Part shown: positions 1 through 8,993 of the stretch, piece by piece
Numbering within the stretch: position 1 is the stretch's first letter
How the letters are laid out: the number at the start of each line of letters is the position of its first letter
Assembly (NCBI RefSeq): GCF_019456655.1
Contig: NZ_CP080332.1
Coordinates: 4,898,001-4,962,000 of the forward strand
Length of the DNA: 64,000 nucleotides
DNA from: Mycolicibacterium diernhoferi
GTDB lineage: Bacteria; Actinomycetota; Actinomycetes; Mycobacteriales; Mycobacteriaceae
Reading direction: 5' to 3'
Made by a program: the position numbers and the translations under genes
The notes under the pieces: generated by a model
The model's database searches: none
Told to the model about the DNA's origin: nothing
Seen by the model: only the letters and a program-made list of their open reading frames with translations

Positions 1-11
1 CGACGATCTAG
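1..11 (+). other. 3' end of an upstream coding sequence (possibly kdpC)
   Basis: A TAG stop at 9-11 lies directly before the kdpD GTG start at 12. In M. smegmatis-type genomes kdpFABCDE are co-directional, so the last codons of kdpC are the likely content. Only 11 bases are visible, so this rests on context alone. Confidence 0.3.
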
Positions 12-2573
12 GTGGATGATGAGCAGGTGACCGACCGACCGAAACGCGGTGAGCTGCGCATCTACCTGGGTGCGGCTCCCGGCGTCGGCAAGACCTTCGC
101 GATGCTCGGCGAAGCGCACCGTCGACTCGAGCGCGGCACCGATCTGGTGGCGGCCGTGGTCGAGACCCACGGCCGCAAGAAGACCGCCGAGCTTCTCGAG
201 GGCATCGAGATCATTGCGCCGCGCTACATCGAATACCGCGGCTCCAAGTTCCCCGAACTCGATGTGGCCGCTGTACTCGAGCGCCGCCCACAGGTGGTGC
301 TCGTCGACGAACTGGCGCACACCAACACCCCGGGCAGCGCGAATCCCAAACGCTGGCAGGACATCGAAGAACTCCTCGAGGCCGGGATCACGGTCGTCAC
401 CACCGTCAACGTCCAGCACCTGGAGAGCCTCAACGATGTCGTCGCCCAGATCACCGGCGTCGAGCAGCAGGAGAAGGTGCCCGATGAGGTGGTGCGCGCC
501 GCCGATCAGATAGAACTGGTCGACATCACCCCGGAAGCGTTGCAGCGCAGGCTGTCCCACGGCAACGTTTACACCTCCGAACGGATCGACGCGGCCCTGT
601 CGAACTACTTCCGGCGCGGCAACCTGACCGCACTGCGCGAACTGGCGCTGCTGTGGCTGGCCGATCAGGTCGACGCCGCGCTGGCAAAGTACCGCTCGGA
701 CAACAACATCACCGCCACCTGGGAGGCCCGCGAGCGGGTGGTGGTCGCGGTCACCGGGGACAGGGAATCCGAGACGCTGGTGCGCCGTGCCTCCCGCATC
801 GCATCCAAGTCCAGCGCCGAGCTGATGGTCGTGCACGTGGTGCGCGGCGACGGCCTGTCCGGGGTGTCGGCGCCCATGATGGGTGTCATCCGTGACCTGG
901 CCGTCAGCCTGGGCGCCACATTGCACACCGTCGTCGGCGATGACGTACCGGCCGCGCTGCTGGACTTCGCCCGCCAGATGAACGCCACCCAGCTCGTCGT
1001 CGGTACCTCGCGGCGGTCACGCTGGGCGCGGATCTTCGAGGAGGGCATCGGCGCCACGGTGGTGCAGAACTCCGGCAGCATCGACGTGCACATGGTCACC
1101 CATGGCGGATCCCGCCGGACCACTGCACCCGGCTCACACCGATGGCAGCGCAATGCCCTGTCCTGGACCTCCGCCGTACTGGTCCCCGCCGCACTGACCG
1201 CCATGGCCGTCCTGGTGCTCGACCCGTACCTGGGGCTCAGCGGGGAGAGCGCCCTGTTCTTCATCGGCGTACTGGCCGTCGCGCTGCTCGGCGGGGCGGC
1301 CCCGGCGGCACTGTCGGCGGTACTGTCCGGGCTGCTGATCAACTACTTCCTGGCCGAACCTCGGCACACCTTCACCATCTCCGAACCCGACAGCGCCATC
1401 ACCATCGCGGTGCTGCTGGTGGTGGCGGTCGCGGTGGCCGCGCTGGTGGACGGGGCCGCCAAGCGGGCCCGGGAGGCCCGGCGCGCCTCCCAGGAAGCCG
1501 AACTGCTGGCCCACTTCGCCGGTTCGGTGCTGCGCGGGGCCGACCCGGTGGCCCTGCTCGAACGGGTCCGGGAGGTGTACTCGCAACGTTCGGTGAGCCT
1601 GTTGCGGGAGAGCGCCGAGGGAACCACTGCCGTCGCCTGCGCGGGCAACGATCCGTGCCTGGACCTCGGCGACGCCGACACCGCCGTCGAGGCCGGTGAC
1701 GACGAGTTCTGGCTGGTGCTGGGCGGACGCAGGCTCTCCGCCCGCGACCGGCGGGTGCTCGGTGCGGTGGCCAAACAGGCCGCCGGCCTGGTCCGCCAGC
1801 GCGAGCTGATCGAGGAGGCCGGGCGGGCCGAGGCCATCGCCCGCGCCGACGAACTGCGCCGCTCGCTGCTCTCGGCGGTGAGCCACGATCTGCGCACCCC
1901 GCTGGCCGCGGCCAAGGCCGCGGTCTCCAGCCTGCGCAGCGACGACATCGGATTCTCGGCGGAGGACACCGCCGAGCTGCTGGCCACCGTCGAGGAATCG
2001 GTGGATCAGCTGACCGCGTTGGTGGGCAACCTGCTGGACTCCTCGAGGTTGGCCGCCGGTGTGGTCAAACCCGCGATGCGCCGGGTCTACGTGGAAGAGG
2101 CCGTCGCGCGCGCGCTGATGGGTATCAGCCGGGGCACCAACACCTTCGGCAGTAGCGGAGTGGACAGGGTGAAGGTGGAGGTCGGTGACGCGGTGGCGCT
2201 CGCCGATGCCGGTCTCCTGGAACGCGTCCTGGTCAACGTCATCGACAATGCGCTGCGCTACGCCCCCGACAGTGTGGTGCGGGTCAACGCCGGCCAGATC
2301 GGGTCACGGGTGCTGATCACCATCGTCGACGAGGGTCCGGGGATCGCCCGCGGCGCCGAGGACCAGCTGTTCGCCGCGTTCCAGCGGCTGGGCGACCAGG
2401 ACAACTCCACCGGAGTGGGCCTGGGACTGTCGGTGGCCCACGGTTTCGTCGACGCGATGGGCGGCACCATCGCGGCCACCGACACCCCCGGTGGCGGGCT
2501 CACCGTGGTGATCGACCTGGCCGCACCGGAGGCGGGCCCGGGCGAGCGAAGCGACGGGGATGGATCACGATGA
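12..2573 (+). CDS. kdpD: KdpD osmosensitive K+ channel sensor histidine kinase
   Basis: Membrane sensor kinase that phosphorylates KdpE in response to K+ limitation or osmotic stress. The 853 residues show the full family order: N-terminal KdpD domain with Walker A GAAPGVGKT (residues 20-28) and the DELAHTNTPGS motif, a USP-like domain (about 245-365), four membrane segments of the DUF4118 type (about 385-480), a GAF region, then HisKA with the phospho-acceptor in SAVSHDLRTPL (His625) and a HATPase domain with NVIDNALRY (about 742-750), DEGPGI and GVGLGLS. Length matches the M. tuberculosis protein (about 860). The GTG at 12 is the first usable start; a GTG at 27 is an alternative. The stop overlaps the kdpE start by four bases (ATGA), indicating translational coupling. 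Confidence 0.96.
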   Translation: MDDEQVTDRPKRGELRIYLGAAPGVGKTFAMLGEAHRRLERGTDLVAAVVETHGRKKTAELLEGIEIIAPRYIEYRGSKFPELDVAAVLERRPQVVLVDELAHTNTPGSANPKRWQDIEELLEAGITVVTTVNVQHLESLNDVVAQITGVEQQEKVPDEVVRAADQIELVDITPEALQRRLSHGNVYTSERIDAALSNYFRRGNLTALRELALLWLADQVDAALAKYRSDNNITATWEARERVVVAVTGDRESETLVRRASRIASKSSAELMVVHVVRGDGLSGVSAPMMGVIRDLAVSLGATLHTVVGDDVPAALLDFARQMNATQLVVGTSRRSRWARIFEEGIGATVVQNSGSIDVHMVTHGGSRRTTAPGSHRWQRNALSWTSAVLVPAALTAMAVLVLDPYLGLSGESALFFIGVLAVALLGGAAPAALSAVLSGLLINYFLAEPRHTFTISEPDSAITIAVLLVVAVAVAALVDGAAKRAREARRASQEAELLAHFAGSVLRGADPVALLERVREVYSQRSVSLLRESAEGTTAVACAGNDPCLDLGDADTAVEAGDDEFWLVLGGRRLSARDRRVLGAVAKQAAGLVRQRELIEEAGRAEAIARADELRRSLLSAVSHDLRTPLAAAKAAVSSLRSDDIGFSAEDTAELLATVEESVDQLTALVGNLLDSSRLAAGVVKPAMRRVYVEEAVARALMGISRGTNTFGSSGVDRVKVEVGDAVALADAGLLERVLVNVIDNALRYAPDSVVRVNAGQIGSRVLITIVDEGPGIARGAEDQLFAAFQRLGDQDNSTGVGLGLSVAHGFVDAMGGTIAATDTPGGGLTVVIDLAAPEAGPGERSDGDGSR

Positions 2574-3250
2574 CCCGGGTTCTGGTGATCGACGACGAAC
2601 CGCAGATCCTGCGGGCGCTGCGGATCAACCTGTCGGTGCGCGGCTATGAGGTGAGCACCGCCGCCACCGGCGCCGATGCCCTGCGGGTGGCCGCCGATCA
2701 CCGCCCCGATGTCGTCATCCTGGACCTCGGTCTACCCGACATGTCCGGCATCGACGTGTTGGCCGGGCTGCGCGGATGGCTGACCGCCCCGGTGATCGTG
2801 CTGTCGGCGCGCACCGACTCCTCGGACAAGGTGGAGGCGCTGGACGCCGGCGCCGACGACTATGTCACCAAACCGTTCGGCATGGACGAGTTCCTGGCCC
2901 GGCTGCGGGCCGCGGTCCGGCGCGCCAGCAGCTCGACCGAGGAGGACCAGCCTGTCGTCGAAACATCCTCCTTCACAGTCGATCTGGCCGCCAAGAAGGT
3001 CACCAAGAGCGGTACCGAGGTGCACCTGACGCCCACCGAGTGGGGAATGCTGGAGATGCTGGTGCGCCACCGCGGCAAATTGGTCGGGCGCGAGGAACTG
3101 CTCAAAGAGGTGTGGGGGCCGTCGTACGCCAAGGAGACGCACTATCTGCGCGTCTACCTCGCGCAGTTGCGGCGCAAGCTCGAAGTCGACCCGTCCCATC
3201 CCAAGCACCTGATCACCGAGGCAGGGATGGGCTACCGCTTCCAGGAGTGA
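2570..3250 (+). CDS. kdpE: KdpE response regulator
   Basis: OmpR/PhoB-type DNA-binding regulator of 226 residues, partner of KdpD and expected activator of the kdp K+-ATPase operon. The receiver domain shows the acidic pair D8/D9, the phospho-acceptor D52 in VILDLGLPDM, and K101 in DYVTKPF. A winged helix (about 130-226) has the family ending in which LRVYLAQLRRKLE precedes GMGYRFQE. It overlaps kdpD by four bases and is followed after 23 bases by the kinase-less KdpD paralogue, so all three are probably one transcript. Confidence 0.96.
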   Translation: MTRVLVIDDEPQILRALRINLSVRGYEVSTAATGADALRVAADHRPDVVILDLGLPDMSGIDVLAGLRGWLTAPVIVLSARTDSSDKVEALDAGADDYVTKPFGMDEFLARLRAAVRRASSSTEEDQPVVETSSFTVDLAAKKVTKSGTEVHLTPTEWGMLEMLVRHRGKLVGREELLKEVWGPSYAKETHYLRVYLAQLRRKLEVDPSHPKHLITEAGMGYRFQE

Positions 3251-3273
3251 CCGGCCCGGGGGATGATGGGCGG

Positions 3274-5049
3274 GTGAGCATCCTCGGCCGTAAACGCGCA
3301 GACCTGCGCATCTACCTGGGCGCTGCTCCCGGTGTCGGTAAGACCTACTCGATGCTCGCCGAAGCGCACCGCCGGTTGGAACGCGGCACCGACGTGATCG
3401 CCGCGGTGATCGACACGCACGGGCGCCCGCGGACGGCCCAGCAGGTCGCGGGCATCGAGGTGATCCCCCCGAAGATCATCGAGCACGAAGGCCGCCGGCA
3501 TCTGGAACTCGACGTCGCGGCGGTGCTCGCCCGGCGTCCGCAGGTGGTCCTGGTCGACGACCTGGCGCACGACAACGCCCCGGGCAGCCGTCATGCGCAC
3601 CGCTGGCAGGACGTCGAGGAGTTCCTCGACGCCGGGATCACGGTGATCTCCACTGTCAACGTGCAGCATCTGGAGAGCCTGCACGACGTCGTCAGCCACA
3701 TCACCGGCATCACCGAGACCGAGCGCATCCCGGATGAGATCGTGCGGGCCGCCGATCAGATCGAGCTGGTCGACATCACACCGGAAGCCTTGCGCCGCAG
3801 GCTCGCTCACGGCAACGTGTACCCGCGCGAGCGCGCCGACGCGGCACTGGAGGACTACTTCCGGCCCGGGAACCTGACCGCACTGCGGCAACTGGCGTTG
3901 CTGTGGCTGGCCGATCAGGTCGATGCCGCGCTGGCCAAGTACCGCACCGACAAGAACATCACCGACACCTGGGAAGCCCGCGAGCGGGTGGTGGTCGGGG
4001 TGTCCGGGGGCCCTGAATCCGAGACCCTGGTGCGCCGTGCATCGCGGATCGCGTCGCGTTCCGGTGCGGAATTGAAGGTGGTGCATGTCATTCAGGGCGA
4101 CGGCCTGACCGCCATCTCACCGCAGGAGCGCAAGGCCGTCCGTGATCTCGCGGCCAGTCTGGGCGCCACCATGCACACCGTGGTCGGCGGGGACGTCGCG
4201 AGCACGCTGCTGGAGTTCGCCCGCAGCACCAATGCCACCCAGTTGGTGCTGGGCACCTCACGCCGGTCGCGGTGGGCGCGGATGTTCGACGAGGGCGTCG
4301 GCGCCGAAGTCATTCAGCGGTCCGGCCGGGTCGACGTGCACATGGTGCCGCACCCCGAATCGCACACCGGCATCTCGTGGTCGCGGCTGGGCCCGCGCCG
4401 CAGACGCGTCCTGTCCTGGCTTGTGGCGCTGGCGATTCCGGTACTCATCTGCGGGTTCGCGATGTGGCTGCCGGCGGGAGCGTTGGGTATCGGTGGCCAC
4501 AGCGCGTTGTTCTTCACCGGGGTGCTGCTGGCGGCGCTGGTCGGCAGGGTGGGCCCGGCCATGCTCTGCGCGGCGCTGTCGGGGCTGCTGCTCAGCTACT
4601 TCCTGGTCAATCCGGTACACAGCTTCACCATCTACGACCCGGACAGCGTCGTCACGATCCTGCTGCTCCTGCTGGTCGCGGTCGGGGTCGCCGCAGTGGT
4701 GAGCCGGGCCGCCGATCGGGTGGCCGAGGCACGGCGGGCCTCGCAGGAAGCCGAACTGCTCGCGGCCTTCGCCGATTCCGCATTGCGCGACGCCGACCTG
4801 AACGTGCTGCTGGAGCGCGTCCGGGAGGCATATTCACAACGGGCGGTGAGCATCCTGACCGCCGGTGGCGACCTGGTGGCCTCCGTCGGGCAGGACCCCT
4901 GCACCGACGTCGATGCGGCCGACACCGCCATCGACGTCGTCGACCACGACTACTGGCTGCTCCTGGCGGGCCGCACCCTGACCACCCGGGACCGGCGGGT
5001 GCTCAGTGCCGTGGCCGAACAGGCCGTGAACATGCTCAGCAGGCGCTGA
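3274..5049 (+). CDS. KdpD-like sensor protein lacking the histidine kinase domains
   Basis: 591-residue paralogue of the kdpD product two genes upstream. It carries the KdpD N-terminal domain with Walker A GAAPGVGKT (16-24), a USP-like domain (about 240-360), four DUF4118-type membrane segments and a GAF region, then stops with AVAEQAVNMLSRR, exactly where KdpD continues into HisKA. The DELAHTNTPGS motif of KdpD reads DDLAHDNAPGS here. No kinase remnant is seen in 5050-5155. The GTG at 3274 is chosen because similarity to KdpD begins just after it and the upstream frame runs into kdpE. It may modulate KdpD (N-terminal ATP or nucleotide sensing, mixed dimers) or sense K+ separately. Identity as a KdpD paralogue is clear; its role is inferred. 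Confidence 0.88.
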   Translation: MSILGRKRADLRIYLGAAPGVGKTYSMLAEAHRRLERGTDVIAAVIDTHGRPRTAQQVAGIEVIPPKIIEHEGRRHLELDVAAVLARRPQVVLVDDLAHDNAPGSRHAHRWQDVEEFLDAGITVISTVNVQHLESLHDVVSHITGITETERIPDEIVRAADQIELVDITPEALRRRLAHGNVYPRERADAALEDYFRPGNLTALRQLALLWLADQVDAALAKYRTDKNITDTWEARERVVVGVSGGPESETLVRRASRIASRSGAELKVVHVIQGDGLTAISPQERKAVRDLAASLGATMHTVVGGDVASTLLEFARSTNATQLVLGTSRRSRWARMFDEGVGAEVIQRSGRVDVHMVPHPESHTGISWSRLGPRRRRVLSWLVALAIPVLICGFAMWLPAGALGIGGHSALFFTGVLLAALVGRVGPAMLCAALSGLLLSYFLVNPVHSFTIYDPDSVVTILLLLLVAVGVAAVVSRAADRVAEARRASQEAELLAAFADSALRDADLNVLLERVREAYSQRAVSILTAGGDLVASVGQDPCTDVDAADTAIDVVDHDYWLLLAGRTLTTRDRRVLSAVAEQAVNMLSRR

Positions 5050-5128
5050 CCCCGCCGGGGCGGGTCGGTCGACGTGCCGTTCGGCGCATACCGGCTACCG
5101 CTGGACCGACGTATTCGGGGCTGCAACG

Positions 5129-5155
5129 GTCACGCAACGTGACGCGCATTACGGT
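5129..5155 (+). promoter_or_regulatory. Candidate prpE operator and -10 element
   Basis: A perfect inverted repeat GTCACG-CAA-CGTGAC (5129-5143) sits just upstream of TACGGT (5150-5155), which fits the mycobacterial -10 pattern TANNNT. The ATG at 5162 lies six bases after it, implying a leaderless mRNA. The dyad would cover roughly -33 to -19. The cognate regulator is unknown. Confidence 0.45.
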
Positions 5156-5161
5156 ATGTCC

Positions 5162-7030
5162 ATGTCCGGCTATCGCGAACTGTTCGACGCCAGTATCACC
5201 GACCCGTCGGCCTTCTGGGCCGACGCCGCCAAGTGCGTCACCTGGACCCGGGAACCGCAGCAGATACTCGATGACAGCAACCCGCCGTTCTACCGGTGGT
5301 TCCCCGACGGCGAGCTCAATACCTGCGCAAACGCCCTGGACCGGCACATCTCCGAGCGGGGCGATCAGGCCGCGCTGATCTACGACTCCCCCGTCACCGC
5401 GACCAAGCGCACCTTCACCTACCGCGAACTGCTGGACCAGACGGCCCGCTTCGCCGGTGTACTGGCCGGCCTCGGGGTCACCAAGGGCGACCGGGTCGTC
5501 ATCTACATGCCGATGGTGCCCGAGGCCGTGATCGCCATGCTGGCCTGCGCGCGTCTCGGCGCGGTGCACTCGGTGGTGTTCGGCGGGTTCGCCGGGCACG
5601 AGCTGGCGACCCGCATCGATGACGCCCGGCCGAAGGTCGTGGTCTCGGCGTCCTGCGGTATCGAGACGTCCCGGATCGTGGAGTACAAGCCGATGCTCGA
5701 CACCGCGTTGCGGCTGGCCGAGCACACCACGCCGAGGTGCGTGATCCTGCAGCGCGAGCAGCATCCGTGTGACCTGGTCGAGGGCCGCGACGTGGACTGG
5801 GTGCAGGCGATGGCCGACGCGCAGCCCGTCGACCCGGTGCCGGTGGCCGCCACCGACCCGCTCTACGTGCTCTACACTTCGGGCACCACCGGCAAACCCA
5901 AGGGCATCGTCCGCGACAACGGCGGGCACGCGGTGGCGCTGCTGTGGACGATGCGCCACATCTACGACATGGCGCCCGGCGAGGTTTTCTGGGCCGCCTC
6001 CGATGTCGGCTGGGTGGTCGGGCACTCCTACATCGTCTACGCGCCGCTGCTGTACGGGGCCACCACGGTGATCTACGAGGGCAAGCCGGTCGGCACCCCC
6101 GACGCCGGGGCGTTCTGGCGGGTGGCGGCCGAACACAAGGTGAAAGCACTGTTCACCGCGCCGACCGCGATCCGGGCGATCAAGAAGGAAGACCCGGACG
6201 CCGCACTGCTGGCCGACTACGACCTCTCCGATCTGAAGTACCTGTTCCAGGCCGGGGAGCGCCTCGATCCGGCGACCTACGAGTGGGCCGCCGAGAAGCT
6301 CGGCATCCCGATCATCGACCACTGGTGGCAGACCGAGACCGGCTGGGCCATCGCCGCCGACCCGATGGGCGTCGAGGCGCTGCCGGTGAAGCCGGGTTCG
6401 GCGACCGTCCCGATGCCCGGGTACGACGTGCGCATCCTCACCGCCGACGGATCGGAATGCGAAGCGGGCGAAGAGGGTTCGGTCTGCATCAAGCTGCCGC
6501 TGCCGCCGGGCACGCTGCCCACCCTGTGGGGCGAGGACGACCGCTACGTGTCCTCCTACCTGCGGGCCTTCGACGGCTACTACCTGACCGGCGACGGCGG
6601 CTACATCGACGAGGACGGCTATCTGTTCATCGTCGGGCGCACCGACGACGTCATCAACGTGGCCGGGCACCGGATGTCCACCGGATCCATCGAGGCCGTG
6701 CTGGCCGGGCACCCCGCGGTGGCCGAGTGCGCGGTGATCGGGGTGGCCGACGAACTGAAGGGCCAGATACCCCGCGGCCTGGTGGTGCTCAAGTCCGGCG
6801 CCTCGGCCGACGGGCTGACCACCGAACTGATCGACGCCGTGCGCAATGACATCGGCGCGGTGGCGAGCTTCAAGAAGGTGGACATCGTCGGCGCCCTGCC
6901 GAAGACGCGCTCGGGCAAGATCCTGCGCAAGACCATGCGCGGTATCGCCGACGGCAAGGATGAGCCGGTGCCCTCGACGATCGAGGACCCCTCGGTGCTC
7001 GAGGATCTCAAGAAGGTCCTCAAGGGCTGA
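5162..7030 (+). CDS. prpE: Propionyl-CoA synthetase / acetyl-CoA synthetase-like
   Basis: ANL-superfamily acyl-CoA synthetase of 622 residues that adenylates a short-chain acid, probably propionate, and transfers it to CoA. It has an N-terminal ACAS segment, P-loop YTSGTTGKPKG (from Tyr238), the WWQTETGW motif, a YLTGDGGYIDEDGY hinge region, and the catalytic lysine K586 in RSGKILRK. The closest family pattern is PrpE/ACSS3 rather than AcsA, shown by the DNGGHAVAL and ASDVGWVVGHSYIVYAPLL blocks. ATG 5162 is preferred over ATG 5156 because a TACGGT -10 ends six bases before it. Monocistronic, closed by the hairpin at 7081-7119. Substrate preference is inferred. Confidence 0.9.
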   Translation: MSGYRELFDASITDPSAFWADAAKCVTWTREPQQILDDSNPPFYRWFPDGELNTCANALDRHISERGDQAALIYDSPVTATKRTFTYRELLDQTARFAGVLAGLGVTKGDRVVIYMPMVPEAVIAMLACARLGAVHSVVFGGFAGHELATRIDDARPKVVVSASCGIETSRIVEYKPMLDTALRLAEHTTPRCVILQREQHPCDLVEGRDVDWVQAMADAQPVDPVPVAATDPLYVLYTSGTTGKPKGIVRDNGGHAVALLWTMRHIYDMAPGEVFWAASDVGWVVGHSYIVYAPLLYGATTVIYEGKPVGTPDAGAFWRVAAEHKVKALFTAPTAIRAIKKEDPDAALLADYDLSDLKYLFQAGERLDPATYEWAAEKLGIPIIDHWWQTETGWAIAADPMGVEALPVKPGSATVPMPGYDVRILTADGSECEAGEEGSVCIKLPLPPGTLPTLWGEDDRYVSSYLRAFDGYYLTGDGGYIDEDGYLFIVGRTDDVINVAGHRMSTGSIEAVLAGHPAVAECAVIGVADELKGQIPRGLVVLKSGASADGLTTELIDAVRNDIGAVASFKKVDIVGALPKTRSGKILRKTMRGIADGKDEPVPSTIEDPSVLEDLKKVLKG

Positions 7031-7080
7031 CCCACCCGTGGATTGATCCCCCGGCCGCTGCGCTCCTGCCCGCCGAACAC

Positions 7081-7119
7081 GAAAGGCCCTTGGGGATCGC
7101 CGATCCCCAAGGGCCTTTC
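7081..7119. terminator. Bidirectional hairpin between prpE and the acidic-tail protein gene
   Basis: Perfect 18-bp inverted repeat (7081-7098 pairs with 7102-7119) with a three-base loop GCC. The arms carry GGCCC and GGGGATC blocks and the outer ends are A- and T-rich. It lies between two convergent stops, so it should terminate both transcripts. Confidence 0.85.
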
Positions 7120-7149
7120 AGTGTTCTGGCGGTGCTGTGTCAGCGGTGT

Positions 7150-8706
7150 CTAGTCGCTGTCACCGGAGCTGTCGCCGCCGGTGCTGCCGCTGTCCGAGGA
7201 GCCCGCACCCGCGGTGCTGTCAGCGGAGTCGCTGCCGGACGTGGCGCTCCGTGTCTTACCGGGCTTGGCGGCACCGTCATCGCTGTCGGCATCGCCGGAA
7301 TCGGTGTCGGCATCGCTGCCGGCTCCGTTGCCGGCGGTCTTGTCGCCACGAATCTTGCGGGGCTCGGTCTTGGCGTCGTCGAAGTCACCGTCCTCGCCGG
7401 CGAAGGCATCGTCGGCAGTGTCATCGTCGGCGGTGTCCTCGTCGGCGGTGTCCCCGGCGGTGTCCTCGTCGACCGCGCCGGTGTCGCCGTCCTCGGTCGC
7501 AGGAGCCTCGACCACGACGTCCTCGGCCGGAACCTCGGCGGCGGTGTCCTCGGCCGGAACCTCGGCCACGACATCGGCGTCGTCGGCGGTCGACTCGTCC
7601 TCGTCACCGACCACGGCGAGCGTGACGGCGTTGTTGTCGGAACCGAAGCTGGTCGACGTCACCGACGGCACCGTGACCTCATCGGCGGCGAGCGCCAAGG
7701 GAGCCACGGCCGGGGCCGGCGGGGCGAGCGCGGCGGCGATGGCCTTGGGGATCTGGACCAGGAAGAAGTCCAGGGTGCCGCGCTCGCTGAGCAGGCCCGG
7801 GAAGACCTGCGGCGGCCACTGCGGGTCGACGGTGAACTCGGGCACATAGCCGTTGATGAACGCGTTGGCGATCTTGGCCGGCGCGTTGAGCAGCGCGCTC
7901 GCCACACCTGCGAGATCTCCGGACGCCAAAGCCCCCCGCGTGGCGTCCAAGATCTCGGTGGTCTGGATGATCGCGGTGACCAGCGGGCCGAGCAGCGCGC
8001 GACCGAGGTTGCCGACGGTGTTGCGGTTGAGCACGGAGTCGAACACCCGCGCGAGCGCATGGGCGCCGATGGCGTCGGCGAAGTCGCCGGGGATCGCGAA
8101 CGCGTCGAGCAGGGTCGCCCGCCCGTCGCCCAGGACATCCACCAGGAACCAGGTGTTGATCTCACCGTAGGCCTCCAGGAACCTGCCCTGGGAGACGAAG
8201 GTCAGCGACTTCTGCAGCACACCCGGCAAGTGCGCGAGCGCGGCCAGGTTGGCGCCGACCAGGTCCTGGACTGCGGCGAGGAGGCGGCCGCCGTACTCGA
8301 ACGGTGCCCGCACGACCTCACCGGCGATCACCAGCGGGTTGGACAGCGTGGAGCGGACGAACGCCGCGAACTCGGCGTGCAGCGCCGGATTGCCGAGCCC
8401 GCGCAGCACCTGGCCGGAGGCCTGGATGACGTCGCCGCCCAGGCCGGCGGTCAGGCCGACGGTCTTGGAGATGGTCGCAGCCAGCACCTCGAGCGGGTTC
8501 TCGAACGCCGACAGCTCGACGGCCGCCGCCGAGCGGATGTCGGTCAGGGTGGGCATGGCGGGGGTCGCCACCACGGGGTTGACGGCCAGTGCGCCGGCAC
8601 TCGCCACGGCGACGCCGGCGACCATGAACTTCACGCGATGCGATGCCGCGGCGCCGCGCGACGGAACGTCGCGCACCGGCGAGTCGGCGCTGACTGCTAG
8701 ATGCAC
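7150..8706 (-). CDS. Exported protein with acidic low-complexity tail (GjpA/porin-like mycobacterial family)
   Basis: 518-residue protein with an N-terminal export signal (hydrophobic KFMVAGVAVASAGALAV stretch followed by ATPAMP). A hydrophobic, helix-rich central domain (to about residue 335) contains NAPAKIANAFINGY and VFPGLLSERG, which resemble mycobacterial proteins annotated as GjpA-type outer-membrane porins. The last ~165 residues are almost entirely D, E, T, A, S and G, with alternating EVPAED and DTADED units. GTG 8706 is chosen because AGGAG lies seven bases upstream; ATG 8721 in the same frame has no Shine-Dalgarno. Its promoter region faces the MarR gene and holds an IdeR-like box. 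The family name is a weak call; secretion and the acidic tail are visible. Confidence 0.75.
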   Translation of the reverse strand: MHLAVSADSPVRDVPSRGAAASHRVKFMVAGVAVASAGALAVNPVVATPAMPTLTDIRSAAAVELSAFENPLEVLAATISKTVGLTAGLGGDVIQASGQVLRGLGNPALHAEFAAFVRSTLSNPLVIAGEVVRAPFEYGGRLLAAVQDLVGANLAALAHLPGVLQKSLTFVSQGRFLEAYGEINTWFLVDVLGDGRATLLDAFAIPGDFADAIGAHALARVFDSVLNRNTVGNLGRALLGPLVTAIIQTTEILDATRGALASGDLAGVASALLNAPAKIANAFINGYVPEFTVDPQWPPQVFPGLLSERGTLDFFLVQIPKAIAAALAPPAPAVAPLALAADEVTVPSVTSTSFGSDNNAVTLAVVGDEDESTADDADVVAEVPAEDTAAEVPAEDVVVEAPATEDGDTGAVDEDTAGDTADEDTADDDTADDAFAGEDGDFDDAKTEPRKIRGDKTAGNGAGSDADTDSGDADSDDGAAKPGKTRSATSGSDSADSTAGAGSSDSGSTGGDSSGDSD

Positions 8707-8751
8707 AGCTTTACTCCTCATTTTGCGGGGGTGCCTGATGGCATCCGCAAC

Positions 8752-8770
8752 TTAAGTGAGGCTGGCCTAC
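8752..8770. promoter_or_regulatory. Candidate iron (IdeR-type) box
   Basis: The 19 bases starting TTAAGTGAGGCTGGCC match 14 of 19 positions of the IdeR consensus (TTAGGTTAGGCTAACCTAA, from memory). It is about 46 bases upstream of the GTG of the acidic-tailed exported protein. Binding is inferred from the match alone. Confidence 0.4.
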
Positions 8771-8794
8771 ATTAATAGAGATACGGCACTCACT

Positions 8795-8809
8795 ATTAGG
8801 TCAACTAAT
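8795..8809. promoter_or_regulatory. Palindrome between divergent MarR and exported-protein genes
   Basis: ATTAG-GTCAA-CTAAT is a perfect dyad with five-base arms in an AT-rich patch of an otherwise GC-rich 287-base intergenic region (8707-8993). Position and symmetry suit a MarR-family operator, possibly for the adjacent regulator. No other coding signal was seen in this intergenic region. Confidence 0.4.
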
Positions 8810-8993
8810 TAAGACCCGTTGGGTGCGACGTCCCGACGACGCTACCCGCGTCCGCGTATCCGAGGGGCGCTCCCCTGCGCCGCCCACCGGCCCTCGGCTC
8901 GCTCTCAGCGATTTCACAGCGGTGAGTACCTACGCTGTCGCTCGAGCCGGCCCCACCGACCGCAGGAGGAGCCACGTCAGACGGAGCCGAATC

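Noticed and set aside
2776..3273. N-terminal extension of the KdpD-like protein
   Set aside because: The extra 166 codons run in another frame inside kdpE and have no family similarity.
5050..5155. Remnant of a kinase domain after the truncated KdpD
   Set aside because: No HisKA or HATPase motif could be read in any frame of this 106-base gap.
5036..6712. A 558-codon open frame antisense to prpE
   Set aside because: It lies fully opposite a strongly conserved synthetase, its translation is Arg/Gly/His/Val-rich without domains, and such frames are expected in GC-rich DNA.
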